Positions 23,880-35,300 of a stretch of 64,000 nt of DNA are shown one piece after another (the first letter of the stretch is position 1; every line of letters begins with the position of its first letter). Both the position numbers and the translations under genes were made by a program. This stretch comes from Owenia fusiformis (Eukaryota > Annelida > Polychaeta > Sabellida > Oweniidae), in contig CAIIXF020000003.1 of the NCBI GenBank assembly GCA_903813345.2, positions 4,551,815-4,615,814 on the forward strand. The letters are read 5' to 3'. Below the pieces are notes generated by a model that saw nothing but the letters and a program-made list of their open reading frames with translations, was not told the origin of the DNA and did not search any database.

Positions 23880-24137
23880 CAAGCTTGGCACCTGGAACGA
23901 AGCTACCCATGAAGTGGATGGGGCTATTGCCTCGCTGATATGTCATAAAACGATAAATTGTATTAGAAAGGATCAGGCGATTCAGAGAAAAACATGATGC
24001 AACCCCAAATGACATCTCAGACTTTATGATTGAAAACACAGTTGATGAATTGATATTATTTTGCTTTATGTATGTATTTTATTATGTATTTTGCTATATT
24101 TATGTAGATCTTATGAAAATGGTGGCATTCACATGTA

Positions 24138-24143
24138 AATAAA
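24138..24143 (+). terminator. Candidate polyadenylation signal AATAAA
   Basis: AATAAA 260 bp beyond the stop codon at 23879. Motif and position only. Confidence 0.35.
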
Positions 24144-24742
24144 TTTGAACTACAGTTCTATGGTTGCATTCCAATGTATTTCATGTATTTAGCCAGATCG
24201 GGAATGGTGGCATTACCATTTATATTAATTGGAACTAAGGTACATACTGACATAAAAATGGTTGCATTTCAATGTACAGCCATGGCCAATGGTGTCATTT
24301 CTATTAAAATTAAGTAATGACAAATGGTTGCATTCCAATCAATTCGAAAAGCCACGGTTATATCAGTTTTTAGAGTACACCTTCATATTAACGACCCTTT
24401 ATAATATTTGAAGTCATGCTTACTACTAGTTTTGAACATGCTGCATTCATCATGTTAATTCAAGTTCAGCGCAGAATCAACCCCACAAAGTAGTGCACAA
24501 CATAGTGCACAAAATGGCATATATCAATCAACCATCATTTGTTTTTGTTTGAGCGATATATAATTTTATTGAAGTGCCTGTCCAATGGTATGTCACAAGT
24601 CAGTAATATTGGGGATATTACAAATTAAAAGTAAAGGTGTACACCTTTTTGGAACACTCTGTAAACTGTATCTACATTTTTGTTCATCATTTCACATTTC
24701 GAATAGTATAACCATAACACAAATATAAAAACTATTTACTGC

Positions 24743-25290
24743 AATATATCGGGTGTCCCAAAAAATGAGACCCTTTTTGACAAGTATTTTCCAGGCAACG
24801 GATGAACCAAATTCACTGAAAATTCGTAAGTAGCCATAGAGTATCGTTAGAAAGTTATAAAAATATGATAAAGATCAAGTAAATGTTATGTGAGTACTAA
24901 GAAATTCAAAATAGCATGTCAATAACTTTCCCATTACTGTACGAGCAAAATAGAATGTGGCTAAGTAACATAATGAAGCAAAGTCTTAGTTTTCGGAAAG
25001 AAATCGATGGGCGCTGTCATTCTCATGAGTGGAAAAGGTCTCAAAAACATATTTCTAGGGAAACTCCCATTGATTTATTTTTATTTTCTAAGAGTTCAGA
25101 TAGGCATCTTACAACTGTGACACTTTGTTCTTATCCCATCAGGCCATACACGGATTTTAACCACAAATAAAGAGTCTAACATTAAAAAACGAGTTCTCCT
25201 TATCGGGGGTCCTTTACAGTGAATTCGGTTAATCAGTTGTTGAGAAAACAATTGTCAAAAGTGCTTCATTTTTGGGACACCCGATATATT
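24743..25290. mobile_element. 550 bp Tc1/mariner-like MITE
   Basis: Inverted ends AATATATCGGGTGTCCC...AAAAATGA. The CGGGTGTCCCAAAAA core resembles mariner-type termini found elsewhere in this window. The short ORF at 24916-25170 shows no transposase motif. Confidence 0.7.
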
Positions 25291-25318
25291 TCTGAAGTGA
25301 TGCTCATGTTCTCATCAA

Positions 25319-25946
25319 ATATTTGTTCATTATATCTCAAATCAACGAATGTAGCAAATAATTGTTCATTTTGTCTCAAATCAACGAAAGTAGCAAATAA
25401 TTGTTCATTTTGTCTCAAATCAACGAATGTAGCAAATAATTGTTCATTTTGTCTCAAATCAACGAACATGGCAAATAATTGTTCATTTTGTCTCAAATCA
25501 ACGAACATAGCAAATAATTGTTCATTTTGTCTCAAATCAACGAACATATCAAATAATTGTTCCTTTTGTCTCAAATCAACGAACATAGCAAATAATTGTT
25601 CATTTTGTCTCAAATCAACGAACATAGCAAATAATTGTTCATTTTGTCTCAAATCAACGAACATGGCAAATAATTGTTCATTTTGTCTCAAATCAACGAA
25701 CGTAGCAAATAATTGTTCATTTTGTCTCAAATCAACGAACGTAGCAAATAATTGTTCATTTTGTCTCAAATCAACGAACGTAGCAAATAATTGTTCATTT
25801 TGTCTCAAATCAACGAACATAGCAAATAATTGTTCATTTTGTCTCAAATCAACGAACATGGCAAATAATTGTTCATTTTGTCTCAAATCAATGAACATAG
25901 CAAATAATTGTTCATTTTGTCTCAAATCAACGAACATAGCAAACTA
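25319..25946. repeat. 39 bp minisatellite, about 16 copies
   Basis: Unit: CAAATAATTGTTCATTTTG, TCTCAAATCAACGAACATAG. Because 39 is a multiple of three, both strands show long artificial ORFs (242 and 223 codons with a 13-residue period such as NNCSFCLKSTN). No start context, splice site or non-repeat coding sequence supports a protein. Confidence 0.9.
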
Positions 25947-25969
25947 GATAACGGCAACTCTGCGGAGTA

Positions 25970-26725
25970 GCAAATCCCAACGAACAAAATATCAATTACC
26001 GAATTCCAATCAATTATACTCATTACTTTGGTTAAAATTGAAAAATTTAGATTTTAGAATTGCGAATTCCTGCAAAGCAGCCATTTTGAATTTTCTGAGG
26101 GACAAATCTGAAAAATAATACCATAATTGTGAGCTACTCCAAAATTCCTTCAATTTGAGTATAATATAGCCATACTTTGAAGGGATCGAAAAATTATTGC
26201 GAAATCGGACATTAGACGGCCATTTTGAATTTCACGAGGCTCGAATCAGAAAAAAGATACAATATTTGCAATCTACTCTTAATTGCCTTTAATTTGAGTA
26301 TAATAAAGCTATACTTCAGAAAAATCTAAAAATAAGCGAAAATTTCTGTTTTCCTGACCCCCCATATACGGCCCCTGGGGGTCAGGATGAAAAACACGGA
26401 ATATATGTGAAATAGATAGATGTTGCGAATATACTACCAAAATTTCAAACAATAATATTAATTACTTTGGTTTAGAATGAAAAATTTATGATTTTGCGAA
26501 AAAGTCCCGTCATTTTTAAAGCGGCGGCCATCTTGAAAAATTATTTTTTTGCCTAAAACTATTCACCAATACACATCTTTCCACTAAATATGAAGAAAAT
26601 CCGTCAACTAATATTTGAGTTATCTTCCGGACGGACGGACAGACGGACGGACGGACGGACGGACGGACTGACTGACGGACAGAGGGCTTCACTATATCCC
26701 TACCGAACTTCGTTCGTTGGGAGAA
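25970..26725. repeat. AT-rich repeat ending in an (ACGG)n microsatellite
   Basis: CCCAACGAAC near 25978 is mirrored by GTTCGTTGGG at about 26711-26720, hinting at a degenerate element between them. Two internal blocks (starting near 26040 and 26170) both contain CAGCCATTTTGAATTT-like or GGCCATTTTGAATTT sequence and look like diverged subrepeats. GGACGGACGG microsatellite occupies about 26630-26690. Confidence 0.5.
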
Positions 26726-27359
26726 TAATGATGCTATAGATATACAAAACTACAAAATATATCTCCAAGTACAAATGACTATATTTCATGCATGGTATTC
26801 ATATTATATAATAGACTAGTTTATGAGTAAACAAATAGTGACTGCAATTCAGTGAGATAGCTCAAAATATTTTTCCGGAGGGTGTATCCTGTTCACTGAC
26901 ATGTTCTTGAGGCTGAGGGAACATGTCAGTGGACATGATATTCCAGAGTGGAGTCACTATTTGTTTTATTATACCTGATATGTACTCTATCTTTATCTCT
27001 ATCTCTACTCTTTTTAATTCCAACATTCAATGCCTTCAAGTTAAGGTATTTTGCCATTCAAGCCCTACAATCCCAGCAAGTAGGGAAGATAAAACTTTCT
27101 ATTGACTGGTCACATGACCTAACTTGTGATTAGTACTTTTTATCTTCCCTGTTAGCAGGGATTTAGGACTTTTCATGAAATTATAGTTCATCTATTCCAT
27201 AACATGTGACCATGAATAAGCATTAAGAATAAATATGGGGTACAGGTATAAAATAAGTATAAATTAGTATGTTATAACTCTTTTAATAAATAATTCTCAT
27301 AATTCATTGAAATATATTTGTTTTATTATTTATAATAATGACAGGTAATACATATTTTA

Positions 27360-27879
27360 CAGGGTTGGCCAAAAAACATCCATATTTTCATTTCGTATAA
27401 CTCATTTGAAAATGCATGGATTCCCATAAAATATTGGCAGGATATGGAGAAATCAATTTTACAAATGTTCCAAAGTGGGATGAATAAATCTGAAGTGGAT
27501 TCTGAATAATGAAGGTAGACAGACACGAGAGGTATACTGTATTTGCCTTTTCTTTGGTGAGTGTTTTAAATTGGCGATTTTTTGTGAATTGAAAGAATCG
27601 CAAAATTAAATAGTCGCCAAAATCCCCTTCTCACAGCTGAGGATCCAAATGCCGCAGAAAGTAGGGACTCTGTATAACAGAATAATGTACCAACAGAAAG
27701 GCATTTTTTTGTTATGCTTTGAATGGAACAAGTTTGAAGAAAAACGGTGCAGTATGAGACTGACAATTCTTGATCTTCAAACATCTGGTAGGTCAAAAAT
27801 TCAAAATAAAGGTCAAATTAGCACCGCATGGTTATATTGGAATAAAAAAATATGGATATTTTTTTTTTGGCCCACCCTG
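27360..27879. mobile_element. 520 bp Tc1/mariner-type MITE
   Basis: Ends CAGGGTTGGCCAAAAAA and TTTTTTGGCCCACCCTG, with ATCCATATTTT mirrored just inside, flanked by TA on both sides. No intact transposase. Confidence 0.8.
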
Positions 27880-28388
27880 TAGATTTAATTATTAATTAGT
27901 GACACCATCAATTTAAGAAATAATTATTTCCTTTTTAAATACAATAGTTCACAAAGTAAATCTATTAAAGTAAAACATCTCCTTTTAATAGTTGAACAAC
28001 TCAAAGAACATAAGTCAGAGCTGTGAGTTGAACACCTCCACGAGGGACATTTTTAAAGATACCAAAAGTATTCTACTTATAAAGATTTTACTGTAAAAAG
28101 TACTAATGAGCAAAGTTGTGCAATAGTTTGATGGAATATCAATATAATTAATTTAATCAATTAATAAATCAATACATGTATCCACCCAGGCATTCCATTT
28201 GTGTTATAACACATGGGACACATGGTATACTTTTAAAGAGATCATAGGCCTTGACTGCATCTTAACCCATCATGAATGAGATCAATTCAAATAGAATTTT
28301 AAAAATATACAGTACGAGATCATTTCAAATACAGGGCGACTTTTTGGAAAAATTCATGCCAACGTCCATGTTTTGTCTGATCTGTGCT

Positions 28389-28394
28389 TTATTC
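28389..28394 (-). terminator. Candidate polyadenylation signal for the SMPD3-like gene
   Basis: The minus strand reads CTGAATAAAGCAC, with AATAAA about 50 bp past the far end of the 52 bp array. If used, the whole 17-copy array lies in the 3' UTR of the SMPD3-like mRNA. Inference from motif and position. Confidence 0.3.
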
Positions 28395-28442
28395 AGCAGA
28401 TAACACTTATAAGCATTGTATATCCATGTCTTTAATTCAAGC

Positions 28443-29316
28443 TACTTTCTATCAAAGCTCACTAGGATATCATTGTCTCTTAGTTTATGATATGTCATTT
28501 GCAAATGTAAAGCTCACTGGGATATGGTCTCTCAGTTTATAATACGTCATTTGCAAATGTAAAGCTCACAGGGATATGGTCTCTTAGTTTATGATATGTC
28601 ATTTGCAAATGTAAAGCCCACTGGGATATGGTCTCTTAGTTTATGATATGTCATTTGCAAATGTAAAGCTCACTGGAATATGGTCTCTTAGTTTATGATA
28701 TGTCGTTTGCAAATGTAAAGCCCACTGGAATATGGTCTCTTAGTTTACGATATGTCATTTCCAAATGTAAAGCTCACAGGAATATGGTCTCTTAGTTTAT
28801 GATATGTCATTTGCAAATGTAAAGCTCACAGGGATATGGTCTCTTAGTTTATGATATGTCATTTGCAAATGTAAAGCTCACTTGGATATGGTCTCTTAGT
28901 TTATGATATGTCCTTTGCAAATGTAAAGCTCACTGGGATATGGTCTCTTAGTTTATGATTTGTCATTTGCAAATGTAAAGCTCACTGGGATATGGTCTCT
29001 TAGTTTATGATATGTCATTTGCAAATGTAAAGCTCACAGGGATATGGTCTCTTAGTTTATGATTTGTCATTTGCAAATGTAAAGCTCACTGGGATATGGT
29101 CTCTCAGTTTATGATATGTTATTTGCAAATGTAAAGCTCACTGGGATATGGTCTCTCAGTTTATGATATGTCCTTTGCAAATGTAAAGCTCACAGGAATA
29201 TGGTCTCTTAGTTTATGATATGTCCTTTGCAAATGTAAAGCTCACAGGGATATGGTCTCTTAGTTTATGATATGTCATTTGCAAATGTAAAGCTCACTGG
29301 GATATGGTCTCTTAGT
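28443..29316 (-). repeat. 52 bp array copying the SMPD3-like C-terminus and stop
   Basis: About 17 tandem units directly downstream of the stop of the SMPD3-like gene. Read on the minus strand, most units encode KLRDHIPVSFTFANDIS-stop, a close copy of the true end KLTDHIPVSFTFSSDMS-stop, including the catalytic Asp-His. The unit is 52 bp, so the frame shifts from unit to unit, and each carries its own TAA. Variants are mostly single substitutions. Confidence 0.9.
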
Positions 29317-32300
29317 TTATGACATATCACTTGAAAAAGTGAAGCTCACTGGGATGTGATCAGTTAGTTTTGCTAATTGTGTCACAAAGTTGTAGCTGGT
29401 CACCCTCTGAAAACAAAAAAATTCCACATGTAAATGATACTGGAAAATAGAACATCAACATTTATTGTTCTGGTTTTGAGCAACTTGAGATAAATCAAAA
29501 TGCCTTCAAGCAAGTCTTTTGTTCAGACTACCATTACTTCTGTAATCGTTTTAAACTCCATTACTGCTTTATTTGCCTAATATTTACAATAGTATTATCA
29601 AAAATTTACAAATCGGGCCATTGAAAGTGAAATATATGTTTAACTTCCCCTCCCTTCTAGGATTTAGGCAAATTGTAGAAGCATATAATAAAGTTTGAGT
29701 GGCCTTACCAGATTGTCTTCATTCCTGTAGAGAAGATAGTCAATTCTCCTACGTCCACCAACCTTGGAGAGTATAGGGTTACCATTATCATCCCTCTGAA
29801 AGCAAACACAAAGCATTAACATATTATTATTCAAGGTCACATTTCTCACTCTCTGATTGGTCTATGTCCTACATGTGACTAGGAAATAAGAATACATATT
29901 CCCCGACTGTTAAAGAGAGAATCAGATATAGCGAGCAGGCTAAACAATTTTTGGCTCATGTCATTCCTTGTCATGTCTATTTTCTAAAAATCACAAAAGT
30001 GCATACTTTATTCCAGGAAAACTAAAGATTTTTACAATAATGTATTATTTTTCTATAAGAATGGTTACCATTCTTATTATTTGGGAGAATTTAAACATTT
30101 TTCACTCATTTATGCACTTTGAATCATTAATAACTTCACCAATTTATGTACATAGTACCCCGGACAGGTTGTATGATGCAGTCGCTTTTTTACTCTATAT
30201 TTGCAATAGAACAACCATTCTTATTGAAATTTTCATATTTTATTCTGGAGACAATTTCCAACATGGAAAAAAAATATTATAACGAAATTCCTAATTTTAT
30301 GAATTTGATAGGCTTTTTTCAAAAACACTCCACTGTCAATAAAATACAGGTTTTTGCTCGAACAATTGAAGTTTTAACGTCATTTCAAAGATTGTCCAGC
30401 TATTCAATTTTTGGCAGCCTATAGTCTTTCCAGATGTATGTAATGCCATATTAATTATGGCTGATTATTGTTATTCATTTTTGTCATATGCAATATAGGC
30501 CTAATATTATTACAGTGCATTAGGCCAGTGAAAACTTGTCACTCTGAGTCAAGTTTTCTCTAATAACGGACCTTTTTCTCCACTGGGTTTTTCCGCCACC
30601 ATCACTCAGCATGTAAGCCCGTGGCACGTAAATTATACCATGCTTTTAAAATGTCAGGTCTCCCTGGCAATTTCATAATAAAATTTGACACAGTTATATT
30701 AACATCTCTGAAGGATCTAATGCCAAGAATACTTCAAATTTGAGATTCATAATGTTTTACTTCATTTTGGACAGTATTGAACAGTTCGATCGGGTTCGTG
30801 TCCGTGGACAAGAAGATTGACCTCCTCTATCTGGGCTCAATCTAGGGAACTCTTCACAATACGAGACCCAGAGCATCACATTTTTATTGGCCTAATGCAC
30901 TGTAATAATATTGAATATGACTCAAGTGAATAACAATAATCAGCCATAATTATTAATATGGCAACAGATATATCTGGAAAGACTTAAGGCGGCCGAAAAT
31001 TCAATAGCCAGACAATATTTGAAATGACGTTAAAAGTTCAATTGCTCAAGCAAAAACCTGTATTTTATTGACAGTGGAGTGTTTTTGAAAAAAGCCCGTC
31101 AAAATTATAAAATTGGAAATTTTTATGAAATAATTATTTTCCATGTTGGAAATTGTCTCTAGAATAAAATATGAAAATTTCAATAAGAATGGTTGTTCTA
31201 TTGCAAATTTAGAGTGAAAAAACGACTGCATCATACAACCTGTCCGGGGTACTATTGTGAATCTTTTGGGAGATATTGGATTTGATATTGTAAGGAATAG
31301 ATTGGTAGGTCAATTATACACGTTGCTTGTAATTTTGTCACCCCTATAGATCAGATTCTGACTTTAATATGTCAAGTGTTATCTTAACCATGTACCCCTG
31401 GTACTCCAACTGGCATTCTGTTCAGTGTACATTTATAATTTTATACCGTATACCCCAGAAACAAAGTTTCATGAAGAAATCAATAGAATTCATGGTTATA
31501 TCCACTACAAAGCATCAGTAAAGATTTGGGAGTGAAGAATATTAGCAATAAAAACAAATATCTGATTCTATTTTTCTGTGGATACCTTCATCCTGAAGGG
31601 GTCAGCTATAGTCATACACAAAAATCCCCTGTCAAAAATGTCATATCATATATTTGGATTTTCTCCCTGGGGTACATACATTCTGTATATACTTTGTATT
31701 AATATTTAAATTCTAAAGGAGTGATCAGCATCAATTATACTGCAAAATTCATGTATATAAATGTCAATGTTTGTCACTCACAGGGGTGAACCCCTCAAGA
31801 AAGAGCTTCCTACAAAGCTATCGCCAAGGTGGAAGTTTCATCCAAGACCCCCCCTCCCTGTCTAAGAACTACCAAATCAACTATACACCATTTATTGAGA
31901 ATTTTCCCCCTCACTCTTGAGTATCACTAAAACGGCTTTATTTAAAATGTTTATTTTTTTGCAATTAAACTTTCTTGCTTAGCTTTGATGTTTTACTATT
32001 TTTAGTCACTGACTACATTTCAGGATAATAATATATTATCTGGTGAATACATTGCTGAACATGTGTCTCCCTTCTTATTGATTTGGACACAGGTGAAAAC
32101 ATTGCTGAACATGGGACTCCCTTCTTATTGATTTGGACACAGGTGAAAACATTGCTGAACATGGGACTCCCTTCTTATTGATTTGGACACAGGTGAAAAC
32201 ATTGAACATGGGACTTGTAATTGATTTGGACAGCTTTAAATGATAAACCTTCAGTAAATTCAATACTCAAGTAGAATGGCAGCAGTGTTATTATATCTTT

Positions 32301-35300
32301 ATATCCATCATAGATGGCAGTACAACCAGTAGTGCATCATGGGATATAATGAACCAATGACATCATGAAACTGAACAATGCTCACCTTTGGCATCCAAGT
32401 GCACATATCTAGTGTAGCACTCTCCACATCTGCATCAAGCACATGATGTTGTAGCATGTATGGGTCTTCTAGAGCTTCTTTGAGCCCTTCAGCAGTAGAC
32501 ACTTGCGTATCATAGAGTGGAATGTGGCGCATTTCAGTACCTAAAATAGTAATAAGGGTAAAAGTAGGCTTGTAAGGGTCATCTAGAGCTACCTTGAGCC
32601 CTTCAGCAGTAGACACTTGTGCGTCATAGAGTGGAATGTGACGCATTTCAGTACCTAAAATAGTAATAAGGGTAAAAGTAGGCGTGTATAGTCATCTAGA
32701 GCTTCCTTGAGCCCTTCAGCAGTAGACACTTGTGCGTCATAGAGTGGAATGTGACGCATTTCAGTACCTAAAATAGTAATAAGGGTAAAAGTAGGCGTGT
32801 ATAGTCATCTAGAGCTTCCTTGAGCCCTTCAGCAGTAGACACTTGTGCGTCATAGAGTGGAATGTGGCGAATTTCATAACCTGAAAAAGTAATAAGGGTA
32901 AAAGTAGGCATGTACACTGTATGGTCATCTATACCTTCCTCGACACCTTCAGCAGTAGACACTTGTGCGTCATAGAGTGGAATATGTCGCATTTCAGTAA
33001 CTAAAATAGTAATGAGGGTAAAAGTAGGCATGTACACTGTATGGTCATCTATACCTTCCTCGACCCCTTCAGCAGTAGACACTTGTGAGTAGAATGTGAA
33101 GCATCTCAGTACCTTAAACAATCATTAAGAACAATGTAAAGTCACTACAATCAATAAAAAAGCGATCCTCTTCTTATGATATTAAATATGTACAGTGAAA
33201 TAAAAATGGTATTTCTGCTCAACATATATTTTATTTGTAACAACCTTCACCATGCGCTTCTTTTAAAAGCCCATGCCTCACCCCATCAAAAATATTACCT
33301 TTGGACCATGGATGATCTAAACCTGGTCGTATTCGTACAACATCTCTATAGTCGTCAAACAAAGTATGTTCATAATCTTCCTTGTCAACAGGTGACATGT
33401 TGTCAAGGTTGAAGTCTCCAGTAAGCACATCAAAGGCAATGATCTCAGACTCAGGACTGAATGTGTTGTCACGGAAACACCGTGTCCAGGATGCAACTTC
33501 ACTTAATTGTTGGTGGTGAACAGTGTCAGAATCAGATTCTGTAAATAAAACATGTACTTCTGATCAATTACGACTGTCAGGTTGACCCACCTGTGCAATT
33601 TACAGATCTCTAAAGTGTATTTTAGATTAGAATTCAAATTGGTCAGACTGCCTTTAACAATGACAAGAATGAATCTAATCTTATGTTTACAAAATATGAC
33701 CAATGGTATTTGAGTATTTGAGATCTAACATCCAGCAAGAGTGCATCTTTAAAAATACTTGGCTGTTAATCTGTGAATAATCTTTGAAAATGAGAAATAT
33801 ATTCTTGGATAATTATAGGATCCTATGATTTTGAGGAATATCATTTTTATCTACGAGGTGATATTGATATCTGCACGAGTAGATTAAAATGATATTCTGA
33901 AAAAAACGTAGGATATTCTTATTATCCTACACTTACAATATGATGTAATCCAATAGTCAATAAGATGTTTTGGATTGTATGTAAAACATGAACGAAATGC
34001 ATAAAAAACTCCCCCAATTCATTCCGTATACTGTACTTCTACTTAATTTGGCGACTGTTTTAATTTGGCAGATCTGTCAAAGTGTTGAGGTCTGCCAAAA
34101 TAAGTAGCCGCCAAAATCCCTGCTAATTTTAGTACCATGTAAAAAGTACCATAAGTGCATTGTATTATAGTCCGCATAATGTTCAAAACAGGAAATTCAG
34201 CAAAAAGAGTAGCACCAAATTAAGTAGAAGTACAGTATAACTAATTTACCTTGTAGTTGGTTCTGGTAGGCTTGCATATGTGTAGTTGAAGCATAGCCAA
34301 CCAAATTAAGTAGAAGTACAGTATAACTAATTTACCTTGTAGTTGGTTCTGGTAGGCTTGCATATGTGTAGTTGAAGCATAGCCAACCAAATTAAGTAGA
34401 AGTACAGTATAACTAATTTACCTTGTAGTTGGTTCTGGTAGGCTTGCATATGTGTAGTTGAAGCATAGCCAACCAAATTAAGTAGAAGTACAGTATAACT
34501 AATTTACCTTGTAGTTGGTTCTGGTAGGCTTGCATATGTGTAGTTGAAGCATAGCCAACCAAATTAAGAAGAAGTACAGTATAACTAATTTACCTTGTAG
34601 TTGGTTCTGGTAGGCTTGCATATGTGTAGTTGAAGCATAGCCAACCAAATTAAGTAGAAGTACAGTATAACTAATTTACCTTGTAGTTGGTTCTGGTAGG
34701 CTTGCATATGTGTAATTGAAGCATAGCCAACCAAATTAAGTAGAAGTACAGTATAACTAATTTACCTTGTAGTTGGTTCTGGTAGGCTTGCATATGTGTA
34801 GTTGAAGCGTAACCAACCACTCTCTTGTTTGTACCAGACTTTAACCCAAGATCAACCTAAACATTCAATGAAACAATGTTAAACTCCCCTCAATAAGATT
34901 GACAATTTGAAGTCCTTTTCAGACCATATTGTGTTGAAGATTGTCTATGATTGATAGTTTTAATATACACATGTAGGCCTATTCATCATTTGTCATCAAA
35001 TTCTCATCTATTTCAGTATTTCAATTGATAATCTAAATAAAGATTATATAGTACTCTTTAAGCATGCTGCAAAACTTTATGCTTGTTTAAAATTTCTGCC
35101 AAAAGTTGGTCAAAATATGCCAATTTTCATGACTTCAGATTTACGAGTGGTTGCAAATGGATTTTCAAGTGTGGATGCAAGTTTATTTTCAAAAGCAATG
35201 CTACTGTAAATTGCTTTAATTTGGCGCTATTTTATTTGCCAGATTAGGTGATGTTTAGAAATTTGGCTGTTATTTAATTTGGTGGATCGACCATCATCAA

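Noticed and set aside
25219-25947. 242-codon ORF (+) and 223-codon ORF (-) with a 13-residue period
   Set aside because: They are by-products of the 39 bp minisatellite, whose length is divisible by three; both strands are open and nothing outside the array is coding-like.
28443-29316. CRISPR-like regular repeats
   Set aside because: Units are contiguous without unique spacers, in an animal genome, and clearly derive from the adjacent coding exon. The same holds for the other arrays.
30146-31234. Similar ORFs on both strands (for example EQPFLLKFSYFILET)
   Set aside because: They are the two inverted arms of the 1.1 kb fold-back element, AT-rich and without conserved motifs.
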